Assembly (NCBI GenBank): GCA_016933025.1
Contig: JAFGBT010000045.1
Span: 1-64,000, forward strand
Length of the DNA stretch: 64,000 nucleotides
Source of the DNA: Spirochaetota bacterium
GTDB lineage: Bacteria; Spirochaetota; UBA4802; UBA5550
Reading direction: 5' to 3'
Every line of letters starts with the position of its first letter. The first letter of the stretch is position 1. Shown piece after piece: positions 8,109 through 15,341 of this stretch. The position numbers and the translations under genes are program-made. Under the pieces are notes generated by a model that saw nothing but the letters and a program-made list of their open reading frames with translations, had not been told where the DNA came from and did no database searches.

Positions 8109-9623
8109 ATGGACATCAACACCATCGAACAATACATGAACAGGTTCAACCCGAGGCTGGTCGCGTTTGTCCTCGGGGCGGTTAAAAAAGTACCCTACTT
8201 CAGAAAAATGATCAAGGCCATTGTCAGGAAAGAAAGCGCGGCGATCATGAAGGAACTCGAGGGGTCGATCAAGCCCTACCGGCGTGCGTTCGCAGAGTAC
8301 GCTTCCCTCCCGGCAACGGGACGGCCCCGTAAAGAGATACGGGACCTGATGAGAAAAATCAAGAGCCGCGAGGAAGGCAAGTGGAAGAACGGTTTCGTGT
8401 CCGGCGCGGTGTACCATGGAGACGCGGCGCATATCGAATTCCTGAACGAGATTTATGCGATTAATTCGCAGACCAATCCCCTCCACTCTGATGTCTGGCC
8501 GAGCATCGCCAAATACGAGGCGGAGATCGTCTCAATGACCGCGGCGATGCTTGGCGCCGGCAGCGACAGCGGCGTCTGCGGCACCGTGACCTCAGGGGGT
8601 ACCGAGAGCATCCTTCTCGCCATGAAGTCCTACCGCGACCGTGCCCGCGAAGAGCGGGGAATCAAAAAGCCGGAGATGATCGTCCCGGTAACGGTGCACG
8701 CGGCATTCGACAAGGCGTCGCAGTATTTCAATATACGGATGATCAAGGTCCCCGTCGATGACAAGTTCCGCGCCGATGTGAAGGCCGTGCGCAGGGCGAT
8801 AACGAGGAGGACGATCGTCATCGTCGGGTCCGCGCCATCGTTTCCGCATGGCATGGTTGATCCCATTGAGGAGATGTCCGAGCTCGCGCGTAAAAAAAAG
8901 ATAGGGTTTCATACCGACGCCTGCCTCGGCGGTTTTATCCTCCCCTGGATAGAGCGGCTGGGCTACCCGGTTCCGTCCTTTGATTTCCGGCTTCCCGGCG
9001 TTACGTCGATCTCGGCCGATACGCACAAGTATGGATACGCGGCCAAGGGGACGTCGGTAATTCTCTATCGCGACCCTGAGCTGCGTCACTATCAGTTCTA
9101 CAAGACGTCGGAATGGCCGGGAGGGCTTTACTTCTCGCCGACGTTCGCCGGTAGCAGGCCAGGCGCGCTGTCGGCCGCCTGCTGGGCCGCCATGGTGTCA
9201 TTGGGAGAGAAGGGGTATTTGGATGCGGCAGGCAGAATCGTTAAAACCGCTGAAAAAATCAAAAAAGGCATAGAGAAAATTCCAGGACTCCGTATCATGG
9301 GAGATCCGCTCTGGGTCGTCGCCTTCGCCTCGGACGAGCTGAATATCTACCGCGTTATGGATTTCATGACGACGCGGGGGTGGAGCCTGAACGGACTTCA
9401 CAAGCCGTCATGCGTGCACATCTGCGTAACCCTGCGCCACACCAGGCCCCGGGTGGCCGAGCGCTTTCTCAAAGACCTCAGGGCCGCGGTCGACTATGTG
9501 CGGAAGAACCCGGGTGAGAAAGGGGACATGGCGCCGGTATACGGCATGGCCGCCAGCTTCCCCGACAGGACCGCGGTCACCGACATGCTCGACGCGTACC
9601 TGGACACTCTTTACAAAGTCTGA
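8109..9623 (+). CDS. sphingosine-1-phosphate lyase-type PLP-dependent enzyme
   Basis: The protein has 504 residues from ATG 8109. It is a fold-type I PLP decarboxylase-family enzyme whose motifs match sphingosine-1-phosphate lyase more than glutamate decarboxylase: [42 protein letters not shown] with the PLP lysine K307, [17 protein letters not shown] and [14 protein letters not shown]1P lyase splits phosphorylated long-chain bases into a fatty aldehyde and phosphoethanolamine. The N-terminus contains a moderately hydrophobic stretch around residues 17-30, but I see no clear transmembrane helix. It sits between a kinase and an amidase gene, which fits breakdown of an amide-linked lipid, though the substrate is unproven. 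Confidence 0.82.
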   Translation: MDINTIEQYMNRFNPRLVAFVLGAVKKVPYFRKMIKAIVRKESAAIMKELEGSIKPYRRAFAEYASLPATGRPRKEIRDLMRKIKSREEGKWKNGFVSGAVYHGDAAHIEFLNEIYAINSQTNPLHSDVWPSIAKYEAEIVSMTAAMLGAGSDSGVCGTVTSGGTESILLAMKSYRDRAREERGIKKPEMIVPVTVHAAFDKASQYFNIRMIKVPVDDKFRADVKAVRRAITRRTIVIVGSAPSFPHGMVDPIEEMSELARKKKIGFHTDACLGGFILPWIERLGYPVPSFDFRLPGVTSISADTHKYGYAAKGTSVILYRDPELRHYQFYKTSEWPGGLYFSPTFAGSRPGALSAACWAAMVSLGEKGYLDAAGRIVKTAEKIKKGIEKIPGLRIMGDPLWVVAFASDELNIYRVMDFMTTRGWSLNGLHKPSCVHICVTLRHTRPRVAERFLKDLRAAVDYVRKNPGEKGDMAPVYGMAASFPDRTAVTDMLDAYLDTLYKV

Positions 9624-9639
9624 CACTACGGATGTCCTC

Positions 9640-9702
9640 ATGGCCGTCTTTAAGGAACACGACAGGTATGACGGACTCCGTCTGGCCAAGCTGGCGAGGT
9701 AA
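9640..9702 (+). pseudogene. remnant of an amidase gene (5' end only)
   Basis: Seventeen bases after the lyase stop an ATG opens a 20-residue frame, MAVFKEHDRYDGLRLAKLAR, that matches the first residues of the intact amidase at 10894 ([19 protein letters not shown]) at about 12 of 20 positions before a TAA. No recognisable amidase sequence follows; the minus-strand ferredoxin gene begins to overlap the region 30 bp later. This looks like the surviving head of an old, diverged amidase copy. Chance similarity is unlikely but the piece is short. Confidence 0.6.
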
Positions 9703-9732
9703 AAAAGGTTTTGCGACCGGGCCCGCAGGCAC

Positions 9733-10539
9733 TTATTGAATGTCCCCTTGTTTTTCCCTGTATCCTGGAAAATGAGGGCATGACGTCAGGCATGCCATGC
9801 AGCCGATTCCGTACTCCTCGAAGAAATTCAGGGTGAAAAGCTCCATAAACCTGGACAGGACCCGGCTCTTTCGCATAATGGCTCTGAAAAAGCGCATCAT
9901 GAAGCGCGGCGGCATCATGACATGCCGGATGCAGCGGGTCATGCACGCGGTCTTGTCGATTGTTCCGTTCTTCAGAGCGCCCACCGGGCAGGCGTGGACG
10001 CAGAGCGCGCATCCCTCCGGGCAGAGTTTTTTGAATTCAGCCGGCTTCCCTGTCGGCCACTCCATGGTGGTGACGACGCCGCCGAAGCGAAGAACGTTTC
10101 CGTATTCGGGATGGATGAACAGAGTGTTCTTCCCTATCTTCCCGAGCCCGGCGGCCGCGGCCGCGTGCTTGAAGCTCAACATGCCCCATGGCTCGCCCTG
10201 ATGGAATCTCAGCGGACTGTAGGCGGGAACGGGAAGGGACCGGTATCCTTCCTTCTCCATCATCAGGGCCAGATTGTTTGCCACGTCGTTCATGAGATTG
10301 AATGATGTGGTGAAGGCGCGCACGTAGAAATTGTAATCCTTGTCATCGGGGACAGAGTAAACCGAAAGGGGGAGAGGCTTGGCCAGCACCAGCACGGTCT
10401 TCGCTCCCTGAAGATGGTCCATGGGGCGGAAGCCTTCCGGTGCGGTTTTGTTCAGCAGTTCCGCATCCGCCGCCGCCAGTATAGGAATCCCGCGGTCCTG
10501 CGTGTATTGTTTTAATTCAGATAACAGATTTTTTTTCAT
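9733..10539 (-). CDS. QueG-like 4Fe-4S protein (COG1600-type, epoxyqueuosine reductase relative)
   Basis: The protein has 268 residues. The N-terminal half resembles the cobalamin-binding region of epoxyqueuosine reductase relatives (GAKTVLVLAKPLP, then AAAAAGLGKIGKNTLFIHPEYG). The C-terminal half carries iron-sulfur cysteines in CPEGCALCVHACP, further cysteines in CMTRC and a second set in GCMACLTSCP, consistent with two clusters. It lacks the HEAT-repeat tail of true QueG, so the tRNA role is doubtful and a dehalogenase-like or other reductase role is possible. It is transcribed against its neighbours and stands between an amidase remnant and the intact amidase. Confidence 0.7.
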   Translation of the reverse strand: MKKNLLSELKQYTQDRGIPILAAADAELLNKTAPEGFRPMDHLQGAKTVLVLAKPLPLSVYSVPDDKDYNFYVRAFTTSFNLMNDVANNLALMMEKEGYRSLPVPAYSPLRFHQGEPWGMLSFKHAAAAAGLGKIGKNTLFIHPEYGNVLRFGGVVTTMEWPTGKPAEFKKLCPEGCALCVHACPVGALKNGTIDKTACMTRCIRHVMMPPRFMMRFFRAIMRKSRVLSRFMELFTLNFFEEYGIGCMACLTSCPHFPGYREKQGDIQ

Positions 10540-10730
10540 AACCGCCCGCCCATATCGTATTAATGTTCTATTTTCATGAAAAACCTGAATGGATATCTTT
10601 TTTATAATTCATGGGCGGTTTTGTCAATAGAAATGAGTTTATTTATGGGAGCCGTGTTTATCACATAGGTGTATTATTGCTTGACTCGCGTCAATGGCAT
10701 GGTCTGCTGTATTGTTCTACTCTATGCCAT

Positions 10731-10868
10731 GTCATCGCGAGCGCAGCGAAGCGATCTTGTGATTGACAGTATGAAAATAATGTAATTACTATTGTTTTAA
10801 ATATTATATGGAAAACAGATACCAGATTGCTTCGTCGTCCCGATTGCATCGGGACTCATCGCAATGAC
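10731..10868. repeat. interspersed palindromic repeat, copy 1
   Basis: The ends are inverted: GTCATCGCGAGCGCAGCGAA at the left and the complement (TTCG-rich, ending ACTCATCGCAATGACA) at the right, with an AT-rich centre. It has the same arms as the element at 35921-36051. Such REP/MITE-like units, whose arms read TCATTGCGAGCGAAGCGAAG, occur scattered in many genomes. The rest of the 10540-10893 gap is AT-rich with no gene; the right end of the repeat is 25 bp before the amidase start, so it must have displaced or supplied the promoter region. Confidence 0.75.
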
Positions 10869-10893
10869 ATTGATTTAAAAAAAAGGCATGCCT

Positions 10894-12390
10894 ATGAGCG
10901 GATTCAAGGAATACGAAAGATATGACGGCCTCGGCCTCGCGGAGCTGGTGAAAAAAAAGAGAGTTTCCCCCGCGGAGTTGTGCGAAGAGGCGATCGCTCG
11001 GGTCGAGCGATTGAACCCCGCTCTCAACGCAGTGATTCATAAGATGTATGATATTGCCCGCAAGACGGCTGAGGGCCCTTTGCCCCCGGGCCCTTTCAGG
11101 GGCGTCCCCTTTCTTCTGAAAGACCTCACCGAGGCGTACGCGGGAGTTCCCCTGCGGAATGGTTCCCGCGCTTTTGAAAATTTTATACCGGATTACGACA
11201 GTGAGCTGGTGCGGCGGTACAAGAAGGCCGGCTTTATCACGATCGGGAAGACGAATACACCGGAGCTTGGCCTCATGGCTGTGACCGAGCCGGAGCTGTT
11301 CGGCCCCACCCGAAATCCCTGGAATACCGATCTCACTCCGGGCGGGTCGAGCGGCGGCTCTGCCGCGGCAGTGGCGGCCGGCATGGTGCCGGTCGCATCG
11401 GGCGGGGATGGCGGCGGATCGATCAGGATACCGGCTTCGTGCTGCGGACTCTTCGGGTTCAAGCCGACCCGGGCGCGCAATCCGACCGGCCCCTGCAAGG
11501 GCGAGGGATGGCAGGGGGCCGTGGTAGACCACGTAATCACCCGTTCGGTGCGCGACAGCGCCGCGGCGCTCGATGCCACGCAGGGTATGGACACGGGCTC
11601 CCGTTGCGTCACGCCGCCGCCGGCGCGCCCCTTTGTCAAGGAATTGAGCGCGCGGCCGGGAAAATTGAGAATCGCATTTTCTGTCGACCCCCTATTCGGC
11701 GGCGGCGTGCACCCCGAATGCGCGGAAGCGGTCCGAAAATCGGCGGTACTGCTGGAGGGCCTTGGACACCATATGGAGGAGGCGCGGCCCGACCTCAATC
11801 ACCTCGCCCTTGCGAAGTCATATCTCACCATGTATTACGGCGATGTCGCGGCCGATATCGATTCATATGAGGAGCTGATGGGAAGAAGGCCGCGGCTCCG
11901 GGATTTCGAGGCGACGACCTGGACACTCGGTCTGATGGGGAGGGCGACCGGGGCCGGTGAACTGATACGCGCCCTGCGAGAGTGGGACATCGCGGCGCGC
12001 ACGATGGCACGGTTTCACGAGCGTTATGATATTTACATCACGCCGACCATGGCGTATCCGCCGGTGCGGGTCGGCGAGCTGAAGGCCGGCTTGCTTGAGA
12101 GGATCGGCATGAATTTTGTCAACACCCTCAGGCTGGGGCGCCTGCTCAAGGCGAGCGGCATTGTGGAGATGGTGGCGCTCCGCAGCTTGGCGAAGAGTCC
12201 CTTCACTCTTCTCGCCAACCTGACCGGTCAACCGGCCATGTCCGTGCCGCTTCATTGGACACCGGAAGGAGTACCGGTCGGCACGCAATTCATCGCCCGG
12301 TTTGGCGATGAAGCGTCGCTCTTTCGCCTGGCCGCGCAGCTTGAACGGGCGGCACCCTGGTACGACAGGCGACCGTTGCTCGCGGTCTGA
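10894..12390 (+). CDS. amidase-signature family hydrolase (FAAH-like)
   Basis: The protein has 498 residues and shows the complete amidase-signature triad: Lys 76 in LLKDLTEAY, the cis-Ser in GGSSGGS (150-156) and the nucleophile Ser 176 in [12 protein letters not shown]. The [12 protein letters not shown] form and the [11 protein letters not shown] continuation are typical of fatty-acid-amide-hydrolase-like members rather than GatA, and gatB/gatC are absent. It would hydrolyse a carboxylic amide. I chose ATG 10894 because AAGG lies seven bases before it; ATG 10888 is too close to that site. An older copy survives only as a fragment at 9640. Confidence 0.85.
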   Translation: MSGFKEYERYDGLGLAELVKKKRVSPAELCEEAIARVERLNPALNAVIHKMYDIARKTAEGPLPPGPFRGVPFLLKDLTEAYAGVPLRNGSRAFENFIPDYDSELVRRYKKAGFITIGKTNTPELGLMAVTEPELFGPTRNPWNTDLTPGGSSGGSAAAVAAGMVPVASGGDGGGSIRIPASCCGLFGFKPTRARNPTGPCKGEGWQGAVVDHVITRSVRDSAAALDATQGMDTGSRCVTPPPARPFVKELSARPGKLRIAFSVDPLFGGGVHPECAEAVRKSAVLLEGLGHHMEEARPDLNHLALAKSYLTMYYGDVAADIDSYEELMGRRPRLRDFEATTWTLGLMGRATGAGELIRALREWDIAARTMARFHERYDIYITPTMAYPPVRVGELKAGLLERIGMNFVNTLRLGRLLKASGIVEMVALRSLAKSPFTLLANLTGQPAMSVPLHWTPEGVPVGTQFIARFGDEASLFRLAAQLERAAPWYDRRPLLAV

Positions 12391-12439
12391 AGACATTCGT
12401 TCTGCTCGCTTCCCTTATCAGACAAAGCAGAAAAATTTC

Positions 12440-12467
12440 TTGCCATATACCCCGCGGTCTTTATACA
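12440..12467 (+). promoter_or_regulatory. possible sigma70-type promoter
   Basis: TTGCCA (12440-12445) and TATACA (12462-12467) are spaced by 16 bp in the gap after the amidase gene, 60 bp before the YchF-like gene. The match is good but is judged by eye. Confidence 0.4.
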
Positions 12468-12527
12468 TGCCTATCCGTCCGCGGGCGAGTGATGTCCCCG
12501 GCGCATATTTTGTAACTGGAGTATACA

Positions 12528-13601
12528 ATGAAGGTCGGCATTATTGGACTGCCGCAATCCGGCAGGCGCACACTCTACACGCTTCTTACCGGGAACGTCG
12601 TCGGACCGGCAGAACAGCAGGGGAAGGATCCGGTCGTGGGGGTCGCACCGGTGCTCGATCCCGTTTTCGACAGCTTGGTCGCCATGTACAGGCCCCGTAA
12701 GGAGACCCGCGCGAGCATGACCATCGAGCTCCTGCCGCCCCTTGAAGAGAACGCGATAAGGGAGGGAGCCATATTCAGGGACATCGCGGGTACCGACGCC
12801 CTCTGTCTGGTGGTGCGGGCCTTCGAGGATGGCCGGGTGTATCATGTGATGGGGAGCGTCGACCCCCTCCGTGATATCGACGTCATTTTTTCCGAGCTTG
12901 TTATGCACGACCTCATCTTCATCGAGAAGCGATTGGAGCGGATCGCCGAGGGGCGCAAGAAGAACAGGGACGATCGGGGAGAAAAAGAGGAGCCCATCTT
13001 ATTGAGGATGAGAGATCACCTCGAACGAGAACTCCCGCTGAGGACCATGGAATTCGGCATGGAGGATAGAAAGCTTTTGTCCGGATATCCATTCCTGACC
13101 ATGAAGGAGATGATCGTCGCCCTGAATGCCTCAGAATCCTCCATGTCCGACGACGTCTGCGCCGATGGTCTGAGGGTAAAATATCAGGGACACGGTATTT
13201 CCGTGGTGCAGATTTCCGCCCTTCTCGAGGCCGAGATATCCTCGCTCGAATCCGCGGCCGAACGCGAGGATTTCATGCGAGAGGCGGGCATTTCGGAGCC
13301 GGCTCTTTCGCTTCTGACGCGTGCGCTTTTTGCCTCGCTGGGGCTCATATCTTTCTTCACCGTGGGGGAGGACGAGGTGCGTCAGTGGATGGTGCGATGC
13401 GGCGCGAGCGCGCCCGAAGCGGCCGGCGTGATCCACAGTGATATCCAGCGCGGATTCATTCGTGCCGAGGTGATAAAGTATGATGACCTGATTTCCCTGG
13501 GGAGCGAGGAGTCCGTAAAGAAGGCCGGGAAACAACATGTCATGGGGAAAGATTATCCTGTCGAGGACAGGGATATCATATCATTCAGGTTCAACGTGTA
13601 A
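12528..13601 (+). CDS. degenerate YchF/Obg-family paralogue with TGS domain
   Basis: The protein has 357 residues, similar to YchF, and its C-terminal ~90 residues are a clear YchF TGS region (AAGVIHSDIQRGFIRAEVIKY, then GKDYPVEDRDIISFRFNV). The N-terminus begins like YchF (MKVGIIGLPQSGRRTLYTLL), but the P-loop lysine and following serine are both arginine, the DIAGLV switch region is missing and NVDE has become NASES. A coiled-coil-like charged stretch lies near residues 130-165. YchF normally hydrolyses ATP at the ribosome; this version has probably lost nucleotide hydrolysis. It is not a random pseudogene, since the frame is intact. Confidence 0.75.
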   Translation: MKVGIIGLPQSGRRTLYTLLTGNVVGPAEQQGKDPVVGVAPVLDPVFDSLVAMYRPRKETRASMTIELLPPLEENAIREGAIFRDIAGTDALCLVVRAFEDGRVYHVMGSVDPLRDIDVIFSELVMHDLIFIEKRLERIAEGRKKNRDDRGEKEEPILLRMRDHLERELPLRTMEFGMEDRKLLSGYPFLTMKEMIVALNASESSMSDDVCADGLRVKYQGHGISVVQISALLEAEISSLESAAEREDFMREAGISEPALSLLTRALFASLGLISFFTVGEDEVRQWMVRCGASAPEAAGVIHSDIQRGFIRAEVIKYDDLISLGSEESVKKAGKQHVMGKDYPVEDRDIISFRFNV

Positions 13602-13624
13602 GGGCGGGCCCTATTCTTTTTTTT
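13601..13624 (+). terminator. weak terminator-like element between convergent genes
   Basis: A short hairpin AGGG-CGGG-CCCT directly after the stop of the YchF-like gene is followed by TATTC and a run of eight T. The stem is only four base pairs and the T-run is also coding for the minus-strand neighbour, so the call is tentative. Confidence 0.3.
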
Positions 13625-13943
13625 CCTGCCGGGCCGGCTTTTCCTTGTAACAGTACCTGCATCCATGTATCAGTATCTTTTTTTTGCCATCTTCTTCCGT
13701 GTCCGATGCGTACAGCGCTTCGAATTTTGTCAGCTCTTTGCCGCAGAGCGGACAGAGTCTAGTGCCGGGCGCCCTGGGAATGTTGAAGTAATCGACCCGC
13801 TCGGGGTTGACGGTTGGCGCGGGAGTTTTTTTCTGAACCTTTTTATCAGTCAGTTTTTCTTTCCCCGACTGGTATGTCGAATAAAGGTATATGAAAACCG
13901 TTGCGCCGATGATAAGGCCGATGAGATAGAGTAGGGCGGACAT
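13611..13943 (-). CDS. small membrane-anchored zinc-ribbon protein, unknown function
   Basis: The predicted protein has 110 residues: an N-terminal transmembrane helix (residues ~3-22), a basic linker, then a zinc-ribbon-like pattern CPLCGKEL and later GCRYCYKEK, ending in a Lys/Glu tail. The ATG at 13943 overlaps the stop of the upstream methyltransferase in an ATGA junction, so the two are translationally coupled; a GTG one codon earlier is also possible. I do not recognise the family. A regulatory or chaperone-like role at the membrane is conceivable but unsupported. Confidence 0.7.
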   Translation of the reverse strand: MSALLYLIGLIIGATVFIYLYSTYQSGKEKLTDKKVQKKTPAPTVNPERVDYFNIPRAPGTRLCPLCGKELTKFEALYASDTEEDGKKKILIHGCRYCYKEKPARQEKKE

Positions 13944-14665
13944 CACGCTTTCCTCGTCACGAAATTTATCATTATGGTGTCATCGGCCGGCGGCTCAAAG
14001 GTGTAGTCGCCGAATATGCCGAGTACCGCAAGCCCGCCCTTGGCGATAAGGGAAGCCATCTCTTCCGCCGAATAGATCCGCTGAATGTGCTCCTCGACGG
14101 AGATTGCGCCGTCTCGCTCCAGGCGTAGAGTGGAATTGATGAGCTTCTGCGCGGGATTGTAGCAGTTGCTCCATTTGACCGTCCCGTTTCTGAGCTGAAA
14201 GCTGGTGGTTTTACCGTCGAAGTTCTTGTAGATATTGTGCTCGGTGGTTATATCGAACATGAAAATACTCTCATGGTGCATGATTTCCCCGACGCAAAGG
14301 AACATATTTACTATATCGGTTTCTTCAAGCAGATAGTTCATGGTGTCATGCACGGAAAATATGAAGTCAATTTTTTTTGCCAGGTGGAAATGAGTAATAT
14401 CGGCGCACAGGATGCGGAAATTCAGAAAAGCCCTGGTCTTGGCCACCCTGAGCATCTCCATTGATTTGTCTATGCCATAGATGTTATAGCCGTCATTGGA
14501 GAATTTCGAGCCAAAACGCCCGGTACCGCATCCCAGTTCCAGGATATGCCCGGGGGGCTCAGTATATCGTCTCATGACCGACAGGATATATTCGTACCAT
14601 TCCTGGTAATCCACATGTCGCAGCAGTGTGTCGTAAACCGGGGCTATGTCCGTGTATGGTTCCAT
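13943..14665 (-). CDS. class I SAM-dependent methyltransferase
   Basis: The protein has 240 residues: an N-terminal YDIAPVYD-type start (here YTDIAPVYDTLL), motif I ILELGCGTGRFG near residue 42, the acidic motif YGIDKSMEML and a DFIFSVHDTMNYLL post-motif. The C-terminal half has beta strands typical of small-molecule methyltransferases (methyltransf_25 type). The substrate cannot be told. It forms a two-gene unit with the zinc-ribbon protein at 13611, coupled by ATGA. Confidence 0.82.
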   Translation of the reverse strand: MEPYTDIAPVYDTLLRHVDYQEWYEYILSVMRRYTEPPGHILELGCGTGRFGSKFSNDGYNIYGIDKSMEMLRVAKTRAFLNFRILCADITHFHLAKKIDFIFSVHDTMNYLLEETDIVNMFLCVGEIMHHESIFMFDITTEHNIYKNFDGKTTSFQLRNGTVKWSNCYNPAQKLINSTLRLERDGAISVEEHIQRIYSAEEMASLIAKGGLAVLGIFGDYTFEPPADDTIMINFVTRKA

Positions 14666-14781
14666 GGGAATGATGCATTATCAGGCTGAATATCTAAAAA
14701 GAGCAATTAAAAATTTACATTTCGTTCGGGTCAGCCGTATGAGTATAATAACTGAGATAATTATTAAATCGAGGATTTATA

Positions 14782-15225
14782 ATGGAAACGACGCTCAATG
14801 TTCATGTAGAAATTCTGGAGCAGGTGTCAGCCGCGGCAAAGGCGGCGGGAATATCGCGATCGAGGATGATAGCTGTGCTGATTAAAAAGGCAATGGATGA
14901 TATCACCGACCCGATGCGGATGGGAAGCTTGGTCCGTTATCAGGAAAGGCGTAGGCCTGAAGAACAGCGTCCGATCAGCGTGCAGCTGAGGGTGGATGAA
15001 TATGAGTATTTCCAGGATCTGAGGAGGCTCAGGAAGATGTCGGTATCTTTGATTCTGGCGTTTGCAGTGAAAAAATTCTTGCGCCGATTAATTTCAGATA
15101 AAAAAACCGATAACTATCGGTATCAAAATTATGTTGTTATACGTGAAATCATTGATAACCTCATATCATGGCGATTAATTTGGGGCTTCCCAGCAAATAT
15201 TGCAAAAGTCATCAAATTTACATAG
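14782..15225 (+). CDS. tandem ribbon-helix-helix protein, copy 1
   Basis: The protein has 147 residues. Residues 1-40 read as a ribbon-helix-helix unit (strand TTLNVHVEI, helices around LEQVSAAAKAAG and ISRSRMIAVLIKKAM). Residues ~64-102 look like a second unit (strand ISVQLRV, helices DEYEYFQDLRRLRK and MSVSLILAFAVKKFL). A C-terminal block with YVVIREIIDNLISWRLIWG follows. A close paralogue lies at 27822; the two are about half identical over their whole length and share the 15-residue block MSVSLILAFAVKKFL. I infer a DNA-binding regulator in which both halves of the dimer fold are on one chain. It stands alone between a divergent methyltransferase and valS. Confidence 0.65.
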   Translation: METTLNVHVEILEQVSAAAKAAGISRSRMIAVLIKKAMDDITDPMRMGSLVRYQERRRPEEQRPISVQLRVDEYEYFQDLRRLRKMSVSLILAFAVKKFLRRLISDKKTDNYRYQNYVVIREIIDNLISWRLIWGFPANIAKVIKFT

Positions 15226-15341
15226 CGCTCCATTTGGATTGAGCTCTATCTGTAATTTATTTATTCATGAAAATGTATTGACACGTTCTCTTGCATGCAA
15301 AGAATCCGGAAAGAGTTGATTTTATTAATTGGAATAAACCC

